This document shows positions 44,567-54,451 of a stretch of DNA of 64,000 nt, piece after piece (position 1 is the stretch's first letter; each line of letters opens with the position of its first letter). The notes beneath the pieces were generated by a model. It was not told the DNA's origin and searched no databases. It was given only the letters and a program-made list of their open reading frames with translations. Source of the DNA: Caryophanales bacterium (GTDB lineage: Bacteria; Bacillota; Bacilli; Exiguobacteriales; Exiguobacteriaceae); assembly GCA_902363455.1 (NCBI GenBank), contig CABJAC010000001.1:992001-1056000 (forward strand), given 5' to 3'. Both the position numbers and the translations under genes were made by a program.

Positions 44567-46141
44567 TTAACGGGCATAAAGTAAACGCTCAAGATAACGT
44601 GAAAAAGATTGGACCTTTAATCCTTGCTGACGATAGGCAATGTATCCATCCGGTCGAACCAAGTAAAGACCGGATTGTTTGATACCGAATTTTCGGGATA
44701 ACTCGCCGCCCTGATCGACGACTCCGTCATCTTTTAGTTCCTGATGAATCGGGACAGTCTCGAATAAATCCGGATAAGAATAGGCTAATTCTTTAAAGGC
44801 TAAAAGCAACTTGGCATCAGCCTGTCGAGGAAGGAAAAGTAACAGCAAGAAATTACGATCCGCCCGTCGTAATAACAATTCATTTTTCTTGGTCCGCGGA
44901 TTTACGACTTCACTGTACGGCATCGGTTCTCCGGGACGCGGAGTCAAAAGTGGAAAATGACCTTGTGTGACGAATAATCGCGAAGCGTTGTAATTACTGT
45001 TGAGTTGAGCGATTCGGTTCGTGACGTAATGATGCAATGGTGTAATCTTTAAGCTGTTGCGGATTACTTTTTCCTGAAGCGGTAGTAAAAAGGGAATATT
45101 GATCTGTAACAATTCCGTTGCTAAATTCGTTGAACGTAAAATGCCACGCGCTGCTTCACGCCGCTCGACACTGTAAGAATCGAGCAATGGGAAGCTGGCT
45201 TTAAATCGGTGGACACACCATAGCTTCCAGGCTAAATTCATGGCATCTGCAATACCGGTGTTCATTCCCTGTCCTCCAACCGGTGAATTGATGTGAGCCG
45301 CGTCACCAATCAAGTAAATCCGGTGGTGTCCAAATTTCTCGATGATTCGGTTGTGGACACGGAACATCGAGTACCAGTGAACTTTCTTTAAGGTAAAGGG
45401 TACTTTTGCCCGGTTTTCCAAAAAGTCCTCAATTGCCGCGTGATCAGTTGGGACCGCGCCATTCGTCAGGTTGCCGGTGATTCGGAATAAATTGGACTGA
45501 AGGGGAAAGGACTCGATTACCCCATGGTCGGAAAAGAAAATGTGGACTTCTTCTGAAGACAACGGCCAGTCGACTTCGATGTCGGCCAGTGCCCAGGATT
45601 CCTTAAAGGATTTTCCACTGAACGGAAGTCCGAGCTCCCGCCGAACAAAGCTGTTGGCACCATCAGCACCGATAATGAAGGAAGCATCGACGGTTTCTGT
45701 CACGTCATGTTTTCGGATGGTAGCGGACACAAATGTCGGAAATTGGGCGAAACCCGTTAATTCCGTCTCCCGTTCCACCTGATGCCCGTCTTCTTGGAGG
45801 CGGGTTTCCAAAATACGTTCCGTTTCACTTTGCGGTAACAAGGTGACGAACGGAAATGGTGTATTTAAATCGGTAAAATCCAGTTTCGCCTGCCATGCAC
45901 CGTTCACATACAGGTTCCCTTGATTAATCTTGATGGCGTTCTCCATCAAGGCGTCCGCTACACCCAACCGGGCAAACAGTTCGAGTGAACGAGCCTGAAT
46001 ACCGATTGCTTTTGAGACGACAGATGGACCGCTTGCCCGTTCGATGATCCGAAAGGTCAGTCCATAACGAGATAAGGCAAGTGCTAATGTCAACCCGGTC
46101 GGTCCAGCACCAATGATCAATACATCTATTTTTTTCTTCAC
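44567..46141 (-). CDS. FAD-dependent aromatic monooxygenase family protein
   Basis: The 524-residue protein belongs to the PHBH/PheA-type FAD monooxygenases. It shows the FAD-binding GAGPTGLTLAL near residue 11, the DG motif in IGADGANSFVRRELG, and the second FAD motif LIGDAAHINSPVGGQGMNTG. The C-terminal thioredoxin-like domain (GLYLVRPDGYIAYR) is common in phenol and polyketide hydroxylases. The substrate cannot be told. The start is GTG at 46141, with AGGGGGG upstream. It lies outside the conserved Bacillus block and could be accessory. Confidence 0.88.
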   Translation of the reverse strand: MKKKIDVLIIGAGPTGLTLALALSRYGLTFRIIERASGPSVVSKAIGIQARSLELFARLGVADALMENAIKINQGNLYVNGAWQAKLDFTDLNTPFPFVTLLPQSETERILETRLQEDGHQVERETELTGFAQFPTFVSATIRKHDVTETVDASFIIGADGANSFVRRELGLPFSGKSFKESWALADIEVDWPLSSEEVHIFFSDHGVIESFPLQSNLFRITGNLTNGAVPTDHAAIEDFLENRAKVPFTLKKVHWYSMFRVHNRIIEKFGHHRIYLIGDAAHINSPVGGQGMNTGIADAMNLAWKLWCVHRFKASFPLLDSYSVERREAARGILRSTNLATELLQINIPFLLPLQEKVIRNSLKITPLHHYVTNRIAQLNSNYNASRLFVTQGHFPLLTPRPGEPMPYSEVVNPRTKKNELLLRRADRNFLLLLFLPRQADAKLLLAFKELAYSYPDLFETVPIHQELKDDGVVDQGGELSRKFGIKQSGLYLVRPDGYIAYRQQGLKVQSFSRYLERLLYAR

Positions 46142-46230
46142 GGATAGCCCCCCTTATTTTACTTCTTAGCCGAAACTCGCTACCATTAAACTATAGACTG
46201 GACGGTGAACCGTCTGAAAGGATGAGAGCA

Positions 46231-46452
46231 GTGAACGAGCAATTATTTACGACAGAACGGTTGATGAGTAACTTTAGAGAATACATGCAGCAAAATGAAG
46301 CATACATGTCGAAAATCCAAGCTCTGAATGCTTATTACAAAGTGGTGGCCGGATCCATTTTGGCTGATCGAATCGCTAAAAATGCTGATTTGATCGTTCG
46401 GATGCGTCATCTAGAAGAAGCGTACCAGAAAGTGGCGCAGGAAACACGATGA
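46231..46452 (+). CDS. Hypothetical helical protein upstream of the Nudix gene
   Basis: I do not recognise this 73-residue protein. It is fully helical and amphipathic (FREYMQQNEAYMSKIQALNAYYKVV ...), without signal or membrane segment. GTG at 46231 is chosen since AAAGGATGAG lies just upstream; ATG at 46222 falls in that site. It overlaps the Nudix gene by 4 bases, so the two are coupled and may act together. Confidence 0.65.
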   Translation: MNEQLFTTERLMSNFREYMQQNEAYMSKIQALNAYYKVVAGSILADRIAKNADLIVRMRHLEEAYQKVAQETR

Positions 46453-47060
46453 AGGATGTCCAACTGGCTGATGTGAAGCGAGTGTTTGCTTCTTCGACTG
46501 AACAACTACCTAAAAATGCCGCAGCAGTATTAGTCCCTTTAATGGAACGAGATGGAGAAGTTCATCTCTTGTTTCAAGTTCGGGCGAAGACCCTTCGCTC
46601 ACAACCGGGAGAAATTGCGTTTCCCGGTGGCCGGATTGATCCGGGGGAACAACCGAGAGAAGCAGCTATCCGGGAAACGAAAGAAGAATTAAATGTCACC
46701 GACTCGGACATCGAAATCATCGGTACGTTAGAACCACTCGTGACACCGAACCGTTCCATTATTTATCCGTACCTCGGCATATTGACGGCAGAAGACATCG
46801 ATCCGTCGCCGATGGAAGTGGACCATATCTTTTATGTGGCTCTGGCTGACCTGCTTGCGGCGGAACCGATTCAAGGTGAAATGGAATGGCGGATTCGACC
46901 TGGTAATAAAGTACCGACGGACCGTTTGGCGAATCGTGATGCGTACGTGGACCGGACATACAAAACGGTTGAACATTTTTATGAACATGAAGAGTACTTG
47001 ATTTGGGGGCTGACGGCCAAAATTTTACGGCAAATGTTACGTACGCTGACGCAATACTAG
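46449..47060 (+). CDS. Nudix hydrolase, CoA pyrophosphatase type
   Basis: The 203-residue protein has a full Nudix box, GGRIDPGEQPREAAIRETKEEL, preceded by LRSQPGEIAFPGG, the extra signature of CoA-specific Nudix enzymes (NudL/YeaB). Such enzymes split coenzyme A into phosphopantetheine and 3',5'-ADP. Coupled to the small upstream gene by ATGA. No terminator is seen after it. Confidence 0.9.
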   Translation: MKDVQLADVKRVFASSTEQLPKNAAAVLVPLMERDGEVHLLFQVRAKTLRSQPGEIAFPGGRIDPGEQPREAAIRETKEELNVTDSDIEIIGTLEPLVTPNRSIIYPYLGILTAEDIDPSPMEVDHIFYVALADLLAAEPIQGEMEWRIRPGNKVPTDRLANRDAYVDRTYKTVEHFYEHEEYLIWGLTAKILRQMLRTLTQY

Positions 47061-47120
47061 CTTTTTCATAGGTTCTTTTATATGATTAAGAATATCTGAA
47101 CGTGTCAGGAGATGAAAAAG

Positions 47121-47327
47121 ATGGAAGAAGAAGAGTTATTTGATTATATCGTCGGTGATATGGTGAAAACAAAAGAAGGATGGGTCGCAGAAGTGACGGC
47201 TGTATTGACCAATACAGTGGTCGGCGACTTGTCACATACTAAAAACTTCGAATCTCTTGGATTTGAATTCGAGAAGCAGGTCTTGATCAAGTCAGAGATT
47301 GAACTGTTAGAACGTAAAACAAAATAA
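47121..47327 (+). CDS. DUF2187-like small protein (YkvS-like)
   Basis: The 68-residue protein (DYIVGDMVKTKEGWVAEVTAVLTNTVVGDLS) fits the small beta-rich YkvS/DUF2187 family. ATG at 47121 follows CAGGAG at ten bases; ATG at 47112 is too close to that site. No function is known. Confidence 0.65.
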   Translation: MEEEELFDYIVGDMVKTKEGWVAEVTAVLTNTVVGDLSHTKNFESLGFEFEKQVLIKSEIELLERKTK

Positions 47328-47335
47328 TCGGAAAG

Positions 47336-47364
47336 CCGGACAGAAGTTTCTGTCCGGTTTTTTT
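47336..47364 (+). terminator. Intrinsic terminator after the DUF2187-like gene
   Basis: A perfect 10-bp stem (47336-47345 with 47348-47357) is followed by seven T. Confidence 0.9.
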
Positions 47365-47388
47365 GAGCTTGTGAGTCATGCGTAGCAG

Positions 47389-47415
47389 GTTTCAGAACTG
47401 TTAAATGAGGGGAAT
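47389..47415 (+). promoter_or_regulatory. Sigma-B-like promoter of the osmoprotectant transporter
   Basis: GTTTCA (47389-47394), 15 bases, GGGAAT (47410-47415) fits the general-stress consensus GTTT-N13-15-GGGWAW. No good sigma-A promoter is seen in the same interval. Osmoprotectant uptake genes are known sigma-B targets in Listeria and Bacillus. Confidence 0.5.
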
Positions 47416-47472
47416 TTTACAAAGATAATAAAGAAGACACTTTACTACATTAAGGTGCTGGAGGGATCATGT

Positions 47473-48204
47473 ATGATTGAGTTTAAAAAAGTCGGAAAAA
47501 TATATCCGGATGGTACAAAAGCAGTCCGAGACTTGAATTTCACTGTTGAACAAGGAGAGATTTTTTGTTTAATCGGACCGTCGGGATGTGGAAAAACGAC
47601 GACGATGAAAATGGTCAATCGATTGATTGATCATACAGAAGGACAAATCTGGATCAATGGCGAGCCGATTATGTCAATCGATGAGCATCAATTGCGTCGT
47701 CAAATCGGTTACGTACTTCAACAAATTGCCTTATTCCCGCATATGACGATTGAAGAAAATGTCAGTGTCGTGCCTCATCTACTGAAATGGGACAAAAAGA
47801 AAGTCGAAGAACGTGTACAAACATTATTCCGGTTAACCGGATTAAATGAGAGTTTAAGAAAAAAATATCCAACAGAACTTTCAGGCGGACAGCAGCAGCG
47901 TGTGGGAGTCATGCGGGCATTGGCGGCGGAACAAGACGTGATTTTAATGGATGAACCTTTTTCAGCGTTAGATCCTATTTCGAGAGATCAGTTGCAAAAT
48001 GATTTGTTGCGTTTAAATGCAGAACTCGGGAAAACCATCTTATTCGTGACGCATGATATGAATGAAGCGTTGAAACTCGGCAGTCGAATTTGTTTGATGA
48101 ATGAAGGCAAGATTGTTTTGATCGGAACGAAAGAAGAGATTTTATCGAGCAATGATGAATTTGTTCAGGAATTCATGGGTCAAGTCAGGGGGACACTCTC
48201 ATGA
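47473..48204 (+). CDS. Osmoprotectant ABC transporter, ATP-binding protein (OpuC/OpuF type, no CBS domains)
   Basis: The 243-residue ATPase has Walker [10 protein letters not shown], the Q-loop [17 protein letters not shown], signature LSGGQQQRV, Walker [13 protein letters not shown] and switch VTHDMNEA. It closely resembles quaternary-amine (glycine betaine/carnitine/choline) transport ATPases, but these usually have about 380 residues with a C-terminal CBS pair; here the protein stops right after the ATPase domain. ATG at 47473 follows GGAGGG. It overlaps the permease gene by 4 bases. Confidence 0.9.
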   Translation: MIEFKKVGKIYPDGTKAVRDLNFTVEQGEIFCLIGPSGCGKTTTMKMVNRLIDHTEGQIWINGEPIMSIDEHQLRRQIGYVLQQIALFPHMTIEENVSVVPHLLKWDKKKVEERVQTLFRLTGLNESLRKKYPTELSGGQQQRVGVMRALAAEQDVILMDEPFSALDPISRDQLQNDLLRLNAELGKTILFVTHDMNEALKLGSRICLMNEGKIVLIGTKEEILSSNDEFVQEFMGQVRGTLS

Positions 48205-49718
48205 CAGGCTTAGTCGAGACGTATCAAGATCGAAAAGCAGAGTTATTACAAGCACTGATTGAACATATTCAATTGTCGGTCCTTTCACTGGTGATTGCTT
48301 GTCTGATTGCCATTCCACTTGGTATTTATTTATCCCGTCACAAAAAATTCAGTGAGTGGTCAATCGGTGTCACTTCAGTCATCCAAACGATTCCATCACT
48401 TGCCCTGCTCGGTTTGATGATTCCACTTGTCGGAATCGGAACAGTTCCTTCAGTGATAGCTCTTGTTTTATATGCCCTTCTCCCCATTGTTCGGAACACG
48501 TACACCGGGTTGGCTGAAGTCGATCCATCATTGAAGGAAGCGGCACGGGCTTGCGGCATGACACCGACACAAAGTTTGCTGAAAGTAGAGCTTCCGTTAG
48601 CCTTACCCGTCATGATGGCCGGAATTCGGACGGCGATGGTCTTAATTATCGGGACAGCTACGATTGCCGCCTTGATTGGTGCTGGCGGACTCGGTTCGAT
48701 CATCCTGCTTGGAATTGATCGAAATGACAATTATCTGTTGCTGTTGGGTGCGATTCCAGCCGCTTTATTGGCACTTTTGTTTGACGGATTGTTACGACAG
48801 ACCGAAGTGGCAACGAAAAAACGTCAAACGGGAAGACTCGTCGTCGCGCTCGCACTAATCGCGACATTGATCATCACACCTTTCGCTCTCGGACGGACGG
48901 AACAACCGGATTTGGTGGTCGCCGGTAAACTAGGAGTCGAACCTGAAATCCTGATGAACATGTACAAGTTAGTCATCGAAGATCAGACGGATTTAAACGT
49001 TCAAGTAAAACCGAACTTTGGTAAGACGACATTTGTCTACAAAGCATTACAATCCGGAGACATTGATTTATATCCTGAATTCACAGGAACGGTCCTTGCC
49101 AGTTTGACGAATGAAAAACCGGTTTCAAATGAAAAAGAAGCCGTTTTTAAGCAGGCACGCGATGGACTTGCTAAACAAAAGTTGGCGCTGCTTCCACCGA
49201 TGAATTACAACAACACGTATGCCGTCGCTGTTCCGAAAAAAGTCGCCGACCAATACAACTTAAAAACAATTTCTGACTTACAACAAGTCGCGGATCAGTT
49301 AAAAGCTGGATTTACACTGGAGTTCAAAGATCGTCAAGACGGTTACAAAGGCATTCAAGAAACATATGGTGTTAATTTTAAAGAGGTTGTAACGATGGAA
49401 CCGAAATTGCGGTATAAAGCCGTTGAGTCGGGAGACATCCAAGTCATCGATGCCTATTCGACAGATCCGGAAATCGCAAAATACAATATGGTCGTGTTAG
49501 AAGACGATCAACAGTTATTCCCGCCGTATGAAGGAGCACCTCTACTTCGACAAGAGACGTTAGAGGAGTATCCTGAAGTGGAAGAGGCATTAAAACAGTT
49601 AGACGGAAAAATTTCCGACAGTGAGATGTCGAAAATGAATGAAGCGGTCGCTTACGGTGGAAAAACCGCGAATCAAGTCGCGCGCGACTATTTACAGAAA
49701 GAAGGAATTCTTAAATGA
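48201..49718 (+). CDS. Osmoprotectant ABC transporter, fused permease and substrate-binding protein
   Basis: The 505-residue protein joins a permease of about six membrane helices (residues 1-225, with the EAA loop [29 protein letters not shown]) to an extracellular OpuC-type binding domain (about 232-505, [19 protein letters not shown] ... [11 protein letters not shown]). This is the two-gene layout of OpuF and BilE systems. With the upstream ATPase it forms a complete importer for glycine betaine or similar solutes. Substrate choice cannot be fixed from sequence alone. The lipid kinase gene overlaps the end by 4 bases. Confidence 0.9.
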   Translation: MTGLVETYQDRKAELLQALIEHIQLSVLSLVIACLIAIPLGIYLSRHKKFSEWSIGVTSVIQTIPSLALLGLMIPLVGIGTVPSVIALVLYALLPIVRNTYTGLAEVDPSLKEAARACGMTPTQSLLKVELPLALPVMMAGIRTAMVLIIGTATIAALIGAGGLGSIILLGIDRNDNYLLLLGAIPAALLALLFDGLLRQTEVATKKRQTGRLVVALALIATLIITPFALGRTEQPDLVVAGKLGVEPEILMNMYKLVIEDQTDLNVQVKPNFGKTTFVYKALQSGDIDLYPEFTGTVLASLTNEKPVSNEKEAVFKQARDGLAKQKLALLPPMNYNNTYAVAVPKKVADQYNLKTISDLQQVADQLKAGFTLEFKDRQDGYKGIQETYGVNFKEVVTMEPKLRYKAVESGDIQVIDAYSTDPEIAKYNMVVLEDDQQLFPPYEGAPLLRQETLEEYPEVEEALKQLDGKISDSEMSKMNEAVAYGGKTANQVARDYLQKEGILK

Positions 49719-50599
49719 GATTACTATTGATCAGTAACCCGACGGCAGGATCCAACCGCGGTGGTCTGTTACAAGATGTGATTGATCCACTTGCAGCTTT
49801 GTTTGATGAGATTGTTATCCGTCAAACGGCACAAGCATTGGATGCGATGCATTTTGCGGAGGAAGCAGATGGATTTGATGCACTTGTCGTCATCGGTGGG
49901 GACGGTACCGTGTTTGAGGTGATCAATGGAATATCCAAACTGGAGACGCGTCCGATTCTCGGCATTATCCCGGGCGGTACGTGCAATGATTTTGCTCGGA
50001 CGTTAGGATTGCCGATGGTGCCACGATTAGCGGCTGAAATGATTGCCACACAACAAATCGTTAAAGTGGATCTCGGACAAGTAAATGATACGTATTTCTT
50101 AAATTTCCTTGGGCTTGGTCTTGTGGCAGAAGCTTCAATCGGAATTGATACGGAAGAAAAAGCCCGTTTAGGGAAAATGGGGTATTATCTGTCGACAATC
50201 CGTTCTAGTATGGAAGCAGAACCGTTTTCGTACGATCTGGAGTTGGCGGAAGGGCAGAAAATGACCGGAGAAGCGGTCTTGATTTTGGCGGCGAACGGGG
50301 AATCGCTCGGCGGTATCGAAACCAACTTATCAGAAGGGGCTTACAATGACGGGAAGCTTGATCTTGTGATCGTCGATGAAGTGAACTTGACGACCATCCG
50401 CGACGTCATCTTGCAAAAAATGGGGCTGGCGACGGAACCTTCCTTCACACACATTCTGACGAGCGGTTTTACCTTGAAAACAGATTCTCCAAAAGTCATT
50501 GATACGGATGGAGAGAAGGCGATGCATTCGCCGATCGAGGTCAAAGTATTGCCGGAGTATTTAAAAATGTACAGCGGTCGAATCGATACATTAGTATAG
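49715..50599 (+). CDS. Diacylglycerol kinase-like lipid kinase
   Basis: The 294-residue protein has the DAGK catalytic domain with [10 protein letters not shown] at the start, the glycine-rich [13 protein letters not shown] near residue 66 and [15 protein letters not shown]. It is of DagK/YegS type and phosphorylates diacylglycerol or a related lipid at the membrane surface. It is coupled to the transporter (ATGA), which would place it under the same stress-type promoter. A terminator follows. Confidence 0.88.
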   Translation: MRLLLISNPTAGSNRGGLLQDVIDPLAALFDEIVIRQTAQALDAMHFAEEADGFDALVVIGGDGTVFEVINGISKLETRPILGIIPGGTCNDFARTLGLPMVPRLAAEMIATQQIVKVDLGQVNDTYFLNFLGLGLVAEASIGIDTEEKARLGKMGYYLSTIRSSMEAEPFSYDLELAEGQKMTGEAVLILAANGESLGGIETNLSEGAYNDGKLDLVIVDEVNLTTIRDVILQKMGLATEPSFTHILTSGFTLKTDSPKVIDTDGEKAMHSPIEVKVLPEYLKMYSGRIDTLV

Positions 50600-50630
50600 A
50601 ATTATTTTTAACAAATCAAATTTTTTTCTG

Positions 50631-50662
50631 ATCGAAGTCCATTATGCGGACTTCGATTTTTT
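50631..50662 (+). terminator. Intrinsic terminator after the lipid kinase gene
   Basis: A perfect 10-bp stem (50631-50640 with 50648-50657) is followed by TTTTT. Confidence 0.88.
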
Positions 50663-50796
50663 AGCATAAAATTCTTTAGTTCACTACATATTCGCGGTTA
50701 TGCTTTGACGCTTTAAAGAAAATGTTTGATAAAGGATGACTTCTGACTTGAATTTTTGTACAATGGAAAAGTATTTTTGAAAAGGAGGTCGAGACC

Positions 50797-52143
50797 ATGA
50801 AAGGAAATGCATGGGCTTCGAAGGTTGGTTTTATTTTAGCAGCAGCAGGATCAGCCATCGGTTTAGGTGCGATATGGAAATTTCCGTACACAACGGGAAC
50901 CAATGGGGGAGGAGCGTTCTTACTGCTCTTTTTAGCATTCACGTTATTACTTGGATTGCCGGTCTTGATTGCCGAGTTCTTGATTGGCCGGACGAGTGGG
51001 AAAACGGCTTTACAAGCATTTACGGAACTTGGTCATAAAAAATATACATTCATTGGCTGGCTCGGTGTCATCGCTTGTTTTTTACTGCTCTCATTTTACA
51101 GCGTCATCGGAGGTTGGGTCCTGATCTACATCGTTTTAGGTTTTTCGGGTAATTTAACTGCCATGAGCGGAACAGATTTAGGCGAATTATTCGCTACAGT
51201 CTCCAGTTCTCCCGGGTATGCAATTACGGGTCAGTTGATCTTCTTGATCATTACCTGTGTGATTGTCTTACGCGGAGTACAAGCCGGTATTGAAAAAATG
51301 AGTAAAATTATGATGCCGTTACTGTTTCTCTGTTTTATCATTCTTGTCATTCGTTCATTGACGCTTGAAGGCGCAGGTGCAGGTATCCGCTTCTTTATCG
51401 AACCGGATTTCTCGGCCTTGAACCGGACATCTGTCCTCAGTGCCTTGGGGCAAGCCTTCTTCTCTCTCTCATTAGGAGTATCGGCCATGCTGACATATGC
51501 TTCTTACATGAAAGAGCGGGGACAAATTAATCGGTCCGCTGCGTGGATTGTGTCACTGAACGTCGTCGTCTCTCTGCTTGCCGGCTTCGCGATTTTCCCG
51601 GCTGTATTCGCTTCAGGACTTGATCCGGCGGAAGGTCCGGCGTTATTGTTCATTGTGTTGCCGACCGTATTCAGTCAAATTCAGTTCGGTTCGCTGTTTC
51701 TCGTGTTGTTTTTCCTCTTGTTTGCGTTCGCTTCCATCACATCATCGATTGCGATGCTTGAGGTTGTCGTATCCGCCATCACGGATCGAAAAGCAACAGC
51801 GACGTCTAAAGATAAAAAACGAAATACGGTAATTGCGACATGCTTGATTGCGTTGATTGGTATTCCTTCGGCACTTTCATTTGGTATAGCAAGTGAAATC
51901 ACTTGGATGAACAAGACAATTTTTGATTGGATGGACTTCACTGTATCGAACATCCTGATGCCAATCGGTGCCTTATTGATTTCGTTTTTTGCCGGATTCA
52001 AGTTGGACCGGACACTAGTCGAACAGGAACTCGTCACGAGTCCCTTTATGAAGCGAATTCTTCCATTTTGGCGGTTCAGTATTTGTTATTTGAGTCCGAT
52101 TGCGATTTTAATTGTTCTGATCTGGCCATTATTCGGTTCTTAA
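50797..52143 (+). CDS. Sodium-dependent transporter, NSS/SNF family
   Basis: The 448-residue protein has about eleven membrane helices. It begins with the family signature WASKVGFILAAAGSAIGLGAIWKFPYTTGTNGG in helix 1, whose unwound centre binds sodium and substrate. Bacterial members of this length import amino acids or related amines with Na+. A strong AAAAGGAGG precedes the ATG. TACAAT at 50759-50764 may be its -10 box. The substrate is unknown. Confidence 0.9.
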   Translation: MKGNAWASKVGFILAAAGSAIGLGAIWKFPYTTGTNGGGAFLLLFLAFTLLLGLPVLIAEFLIGRTSGKTALQAFTELGHKKYTFIGWLGVIACFLLLSFYSVIGGWVLIYIVLGFSGNLTAMSGTDLGELFATVSSSPGYAITGQLIFLIITCVIVLRGVQAGIEKMSKIMMPLLFLCFIILVIRSLTLEGAGAGIRFFIEPDFSALNRTSVLSALGQAFFSLSLGVSAMLTYASYMKERGQINRSAAWIVSLNVVVSLLAGFAIFPAVFASGLDPAEGPALLFIVLPTVFSQIQFGSLFLVLFFLLFAFASITSSIAMLEVVVSAITDRKATATSKDKKRNTVIATCLIALIGIPSALSFGIASEITWMNKTIFDWMDFTVSNILMPIGALLISFFAGFKLDRTLVEQELVTSPFMKRILPFWRFSICYLSPIAILIVLIWPLFGS

Positions 52144-52166
52144 TGTATTGAAAAACAAGACATAGA

Positions 52167-52203
52167 AAAAGCTGGTCTGTGGAATTGCAGATCAGCTTTT
52201 TTT
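52167..52203 (+). terminator. Intrinsic terminator after the NSS transporter gene
   Basis: A 13-bp stem (52167-52179 with 52188-52200, one G-U) is followed by T to 52203. Confidence 0.88.
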
Positions 52204-52329
52204 ACTTGTGAAAAATTCGGGAAATCGAACTTGAGGCGGATGTTTTCTCTTTTAGATTATGGTGAAATAAGAAATACAGAGGACTAACAATGCGCAAAAA
52301 CGGGAAACTTTTTGTTATATGATTCGTAA

Positions 52330-52338
52330 TGGTAAGAT
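52330..52338 (+). promoter_or_regulatory. Putative promoter of xpaC-telA
   Basis: TGG followed by TAAGAT (52333-52338) is an extended -10 form, with TTGTTA at 52312-52317 upstream at a short 15-base spacing. A second weak candidate is TTGAGG/TAGATT around 52230-52256. Confidence 0.35.
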
Positions 52339-52400
52339 ATAAGGAACCAATCGTTTAAAGGATACAGAGAATAGAATCATCAATCGAAAGAGGGGATGAG

Positions 52401-53147
52401 ATGAAGTCGTCTACATGGTGGATAATGGGTTCCGTTGGTTTGATGTTTGTTTTTCTGCAAATTGCGGATACATTCAACTTTTCCGGTATCTTCATTGCTC
52501 TAGGTCTTTGGTTTATCTGGAGCGGATATCGTGCCAAGCCAGGAAAACGATACCGGACGGACCGGAAATCGACAGAACTTAAACGTAAAAGTGTCAAAAA
52601 GAAATTGTTATTGGATGATGAAGAGGAATTTGTCGGCAGTATCATTCTAAAACCGGAACAAGCGACACGACGGTTTGAAGAAACCGATGATTTGGAACTG
52701 CAAGTCTTACAACGGACAGTCGAAGAAGGATTCGTCAAACTTCAATCGTTTGATAAACTCATTCCTTCAATCCGCGATAGCGAAATTCGTTCCGAAATGC
52801 GAATCGTTTCCCGTGAGGCCCATATCTTATTCCAAGAATTGTTTGAAGCACCACGTGAGGTAAAAAAGGTCCGTGATTTCTTCACGTTTTACTTGGATTC
52901 TTTGTTATCGATCTCCGAGAAATTTGCGGATTTAGAGCGTCGCGGTGCACAAGTGCAAGTTGAGACGCGGGAACAATTACAATCGAATCTTAAAATGATT
53001 GCCGAGAAATTAAAGCAACAGCAATCACTTCTATTGGAAGGTGATACTGTTGATCTAGAACGTGAACTTTTAACGATTGAAAAAGTACTGGCGCAAGAAA
53101 CCGAACAACGAAAACAGGAGGAGAGTTATAAACATGACCCATTCTGA
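52401..53147 (+). CDS. XpaC-like protein
   Basis: The 248-residue protein has two N-terminal hydrophobic segments (STWWIMGSVGLMFVFLQIA and FSGIFIALGLWFIWSGY) and a long helical cytoplasmic part. It matches the XpaC family, whose gene lies next to a telA homologue (yaaN) in B. subtilis as here. The name comes from hydrolysis of a chromogenic phosphate, but the true role is unknown. It overlaps telA by 14 bases. Confidence 0.78.
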   Translation: MKSSTWWIMGSVGLMFVFLQIADTFNFSGIFIALGLWFIWSGYRAKPGKRYRTDRKSTELKRKSVKKKLLLDDEEEFVGSIILKPEQATRRFEETDDLELQVLQRTVEEGFVKLQSFDKLIPSIRDSEIRSEMRIVSREAHILFQELFEAPREVKKVRDFFTFYLDSLLSISEKFADLERRGAQVQVETREQLQSNLKMIAEKLKQQQSLLLEGDTVDLERELLTIEKVLAQETEQRKQEESYKHDPF

Positions 53148-54354
53148 CAACAATAGCTGGCAACAATGGCCGGATGAAGAAACATCGACACAACCGTCGA
53201 TTTCAGATCCTTCTGTCGATTTGAATCTCGCAGAAACGTCTCAGCATCGAGCAGTGCCCACCCGACCAATCGAAGAAATGATTCCAAGTGATGTTCCGAC
53301 CGAACAACGTCAAAAAATCGAACGGTTGCTTCAAGTCATTGATTTAAATAAATCGGATGCTGTGATGCAATTTGGTGCACCGGTACAACGCGAGTTATCC
53401 CAATTTTCCGATCAAGTCTTAAGTGAAGTGAAAATGAAAGACGGTGGAGATGCCGGAAAACTTCTGTCGGATTTAATGCAACGTGTCCGTCAGATGGATC
53501 CGGACACATTGCAGGAAAAGAAAAGTTTTTGGTCGAATGTACCGGTCATCGGTCGTGCGAAGAAAAAAGCAGAAACGTATTTCCTGCAATATGAAAAAAT
53601 GAGCGCTTACCTTGAAGAAGTCGTTCATAATCTGGACCGCTCAAAATTTGGGTTAATGAAAGATATCACGCTTTTGGATCAAATGTATCAAAAAAACAAG
53701 CGCTATTTTGAAGAATTGAACTTGTACATCGCGGCAGGTGAAACAAAGATTGCCCATGTCAGAGAACAGGAAATCGAGCCTCTTCGCATGGAAGTCGAAC
53801 GGACACGTGATCAAACGCGACTTCAGGAGCTGAATGACTTGATTCAGCTGACCGATCGTTTTGAAAAGAAAATTCATGATTTAAAACTATCACGGACAAT
53901 CAGTCTGCAGATGGCTCCTCAAATCCGTGTCATCCAACAGAATAATCAAATCTTGGCAGAAAAGATTGAATCAGCGGTTGTCAACACGATTCCACTTTGG
54001 AAAAACCAAGTGGTCCTCTCACTAAGTCTATCGCGGCAAAAAACAGCATTGCAGATGCAAAAAGATGTCACGAATACGACCAATCAATTGTTAGAACAAA
54101 ATTCTAGACTCCTAAAAGATTCTTCAATTGAGATCGCGGAAGAAAACGAAAAGGGAATCGTTTCCGTGGAATCCTTGAAAGTAGCACATCAAAACTTAAT
54201 TGAAACATTAGATGAAACGCTTCGGATTCAACAGGACGGAAAACAAAAACGACGTGATGCAGAACATGAGCTAGAACGAATGGAAAATGAGTTGAAACAA
54301 AAAGTGATTGAAGTGGCTTCTAAAAGTCGCGAATTACCAAATCGCCCTTACTAA
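53134..54354 (+). CDS. telA: TelA-family toxic anion resistance protein
   Basis: The 406-residue protein is largely coiled coil and helical, with the family core SFWSNVPVIGRAKKKAETYFLQYEKMS and MAPQIRVIQQNNQILAEKI. TelA/YaaN proteins are linked to tellurite and cell-envelope antimicrobial resistance; the mechanism is not settled. ATG at 53134 follows CAGGAGGAG; the frame upstream to 53077 is inside xpaC. A 14-bp hairpin without a T tract (54350-54379) overlaps its stop. Confidence 0.88.
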   Translation: MTHSDNNSWQQWPDEETSTQPSISDPSVDLNLAETSQHRAVPTRPIEEMIPSDVPTEQRQKIERLLQVIDLNKSDAVMQFGAPVQRELSQFSDQVLSEVKMKDGGDAGKLLSDLMQRVRQMDPDTLQEKKSFWSNVPVIGRAKKKAETYFLQYEKMSAYLEEVVHNLDRSKFGLMKDITLLDQMYQKNKRYFEELNLYIAAGETKIAHVREQEIEPLRMEVERTRDQTRLQELNDLIQLTDRFEKKIHDLKLSRTISLQMAPQIRVIQQNNQILAEKIESAVVNTIPLWKNQVVLSLSLSRQKTALQMQKDVTNTTNQLLEQNSRLLKDSSIEIAEENEKGIVSVESLKVAHQNLIETLDETLRIQQDGKQKRRDAEHELERMENELKQKVIEVASKSRELPNRPY

Positions 54355-54379
54355 GGAACACATTTATGTGTTCCTTAGT
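54350..54379 (+). other. Hairpin at the end of telA
   Basis: A perfect 14-bp stem (54350-54363 with 54366-54379) includes the telA stop codon. No T run follows, so it is more likely a transcript-stabilising or weakly terminating element than a full terminator. Confidence 0.55.
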
Positions 54380-54390
54380 GGTTTATTCAA

Positions 54391-54451
54391 AAGGAGGTGA
54401 AGGTCGGCTTCTCCCATGACTAAAGTCACGGGTGTCCGCCGACTTAAAACT
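54391..54451 (+). promoter_or_regulatory. Shine-Dalgarno separated from its start codon by a 45-base hairpin
   Basis: AAGGAGGTGA (54391-54400) is followed by an inverted repeat: AGGTCGGC 54401-54408 pairs with 54438-54445 (one G-U), and CCCATGAC 54413-54420 pairs with GTCACGGG 54425-54432 (one mismatch), with loop TAAA. Then come AAAACT and ATG 54452. Removing 54401-54445 leaves ideal ribosome-site spacing. The hairpin resembles the terminal hairpins of IS200/IS605-type elements. Confidence 0.6.
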
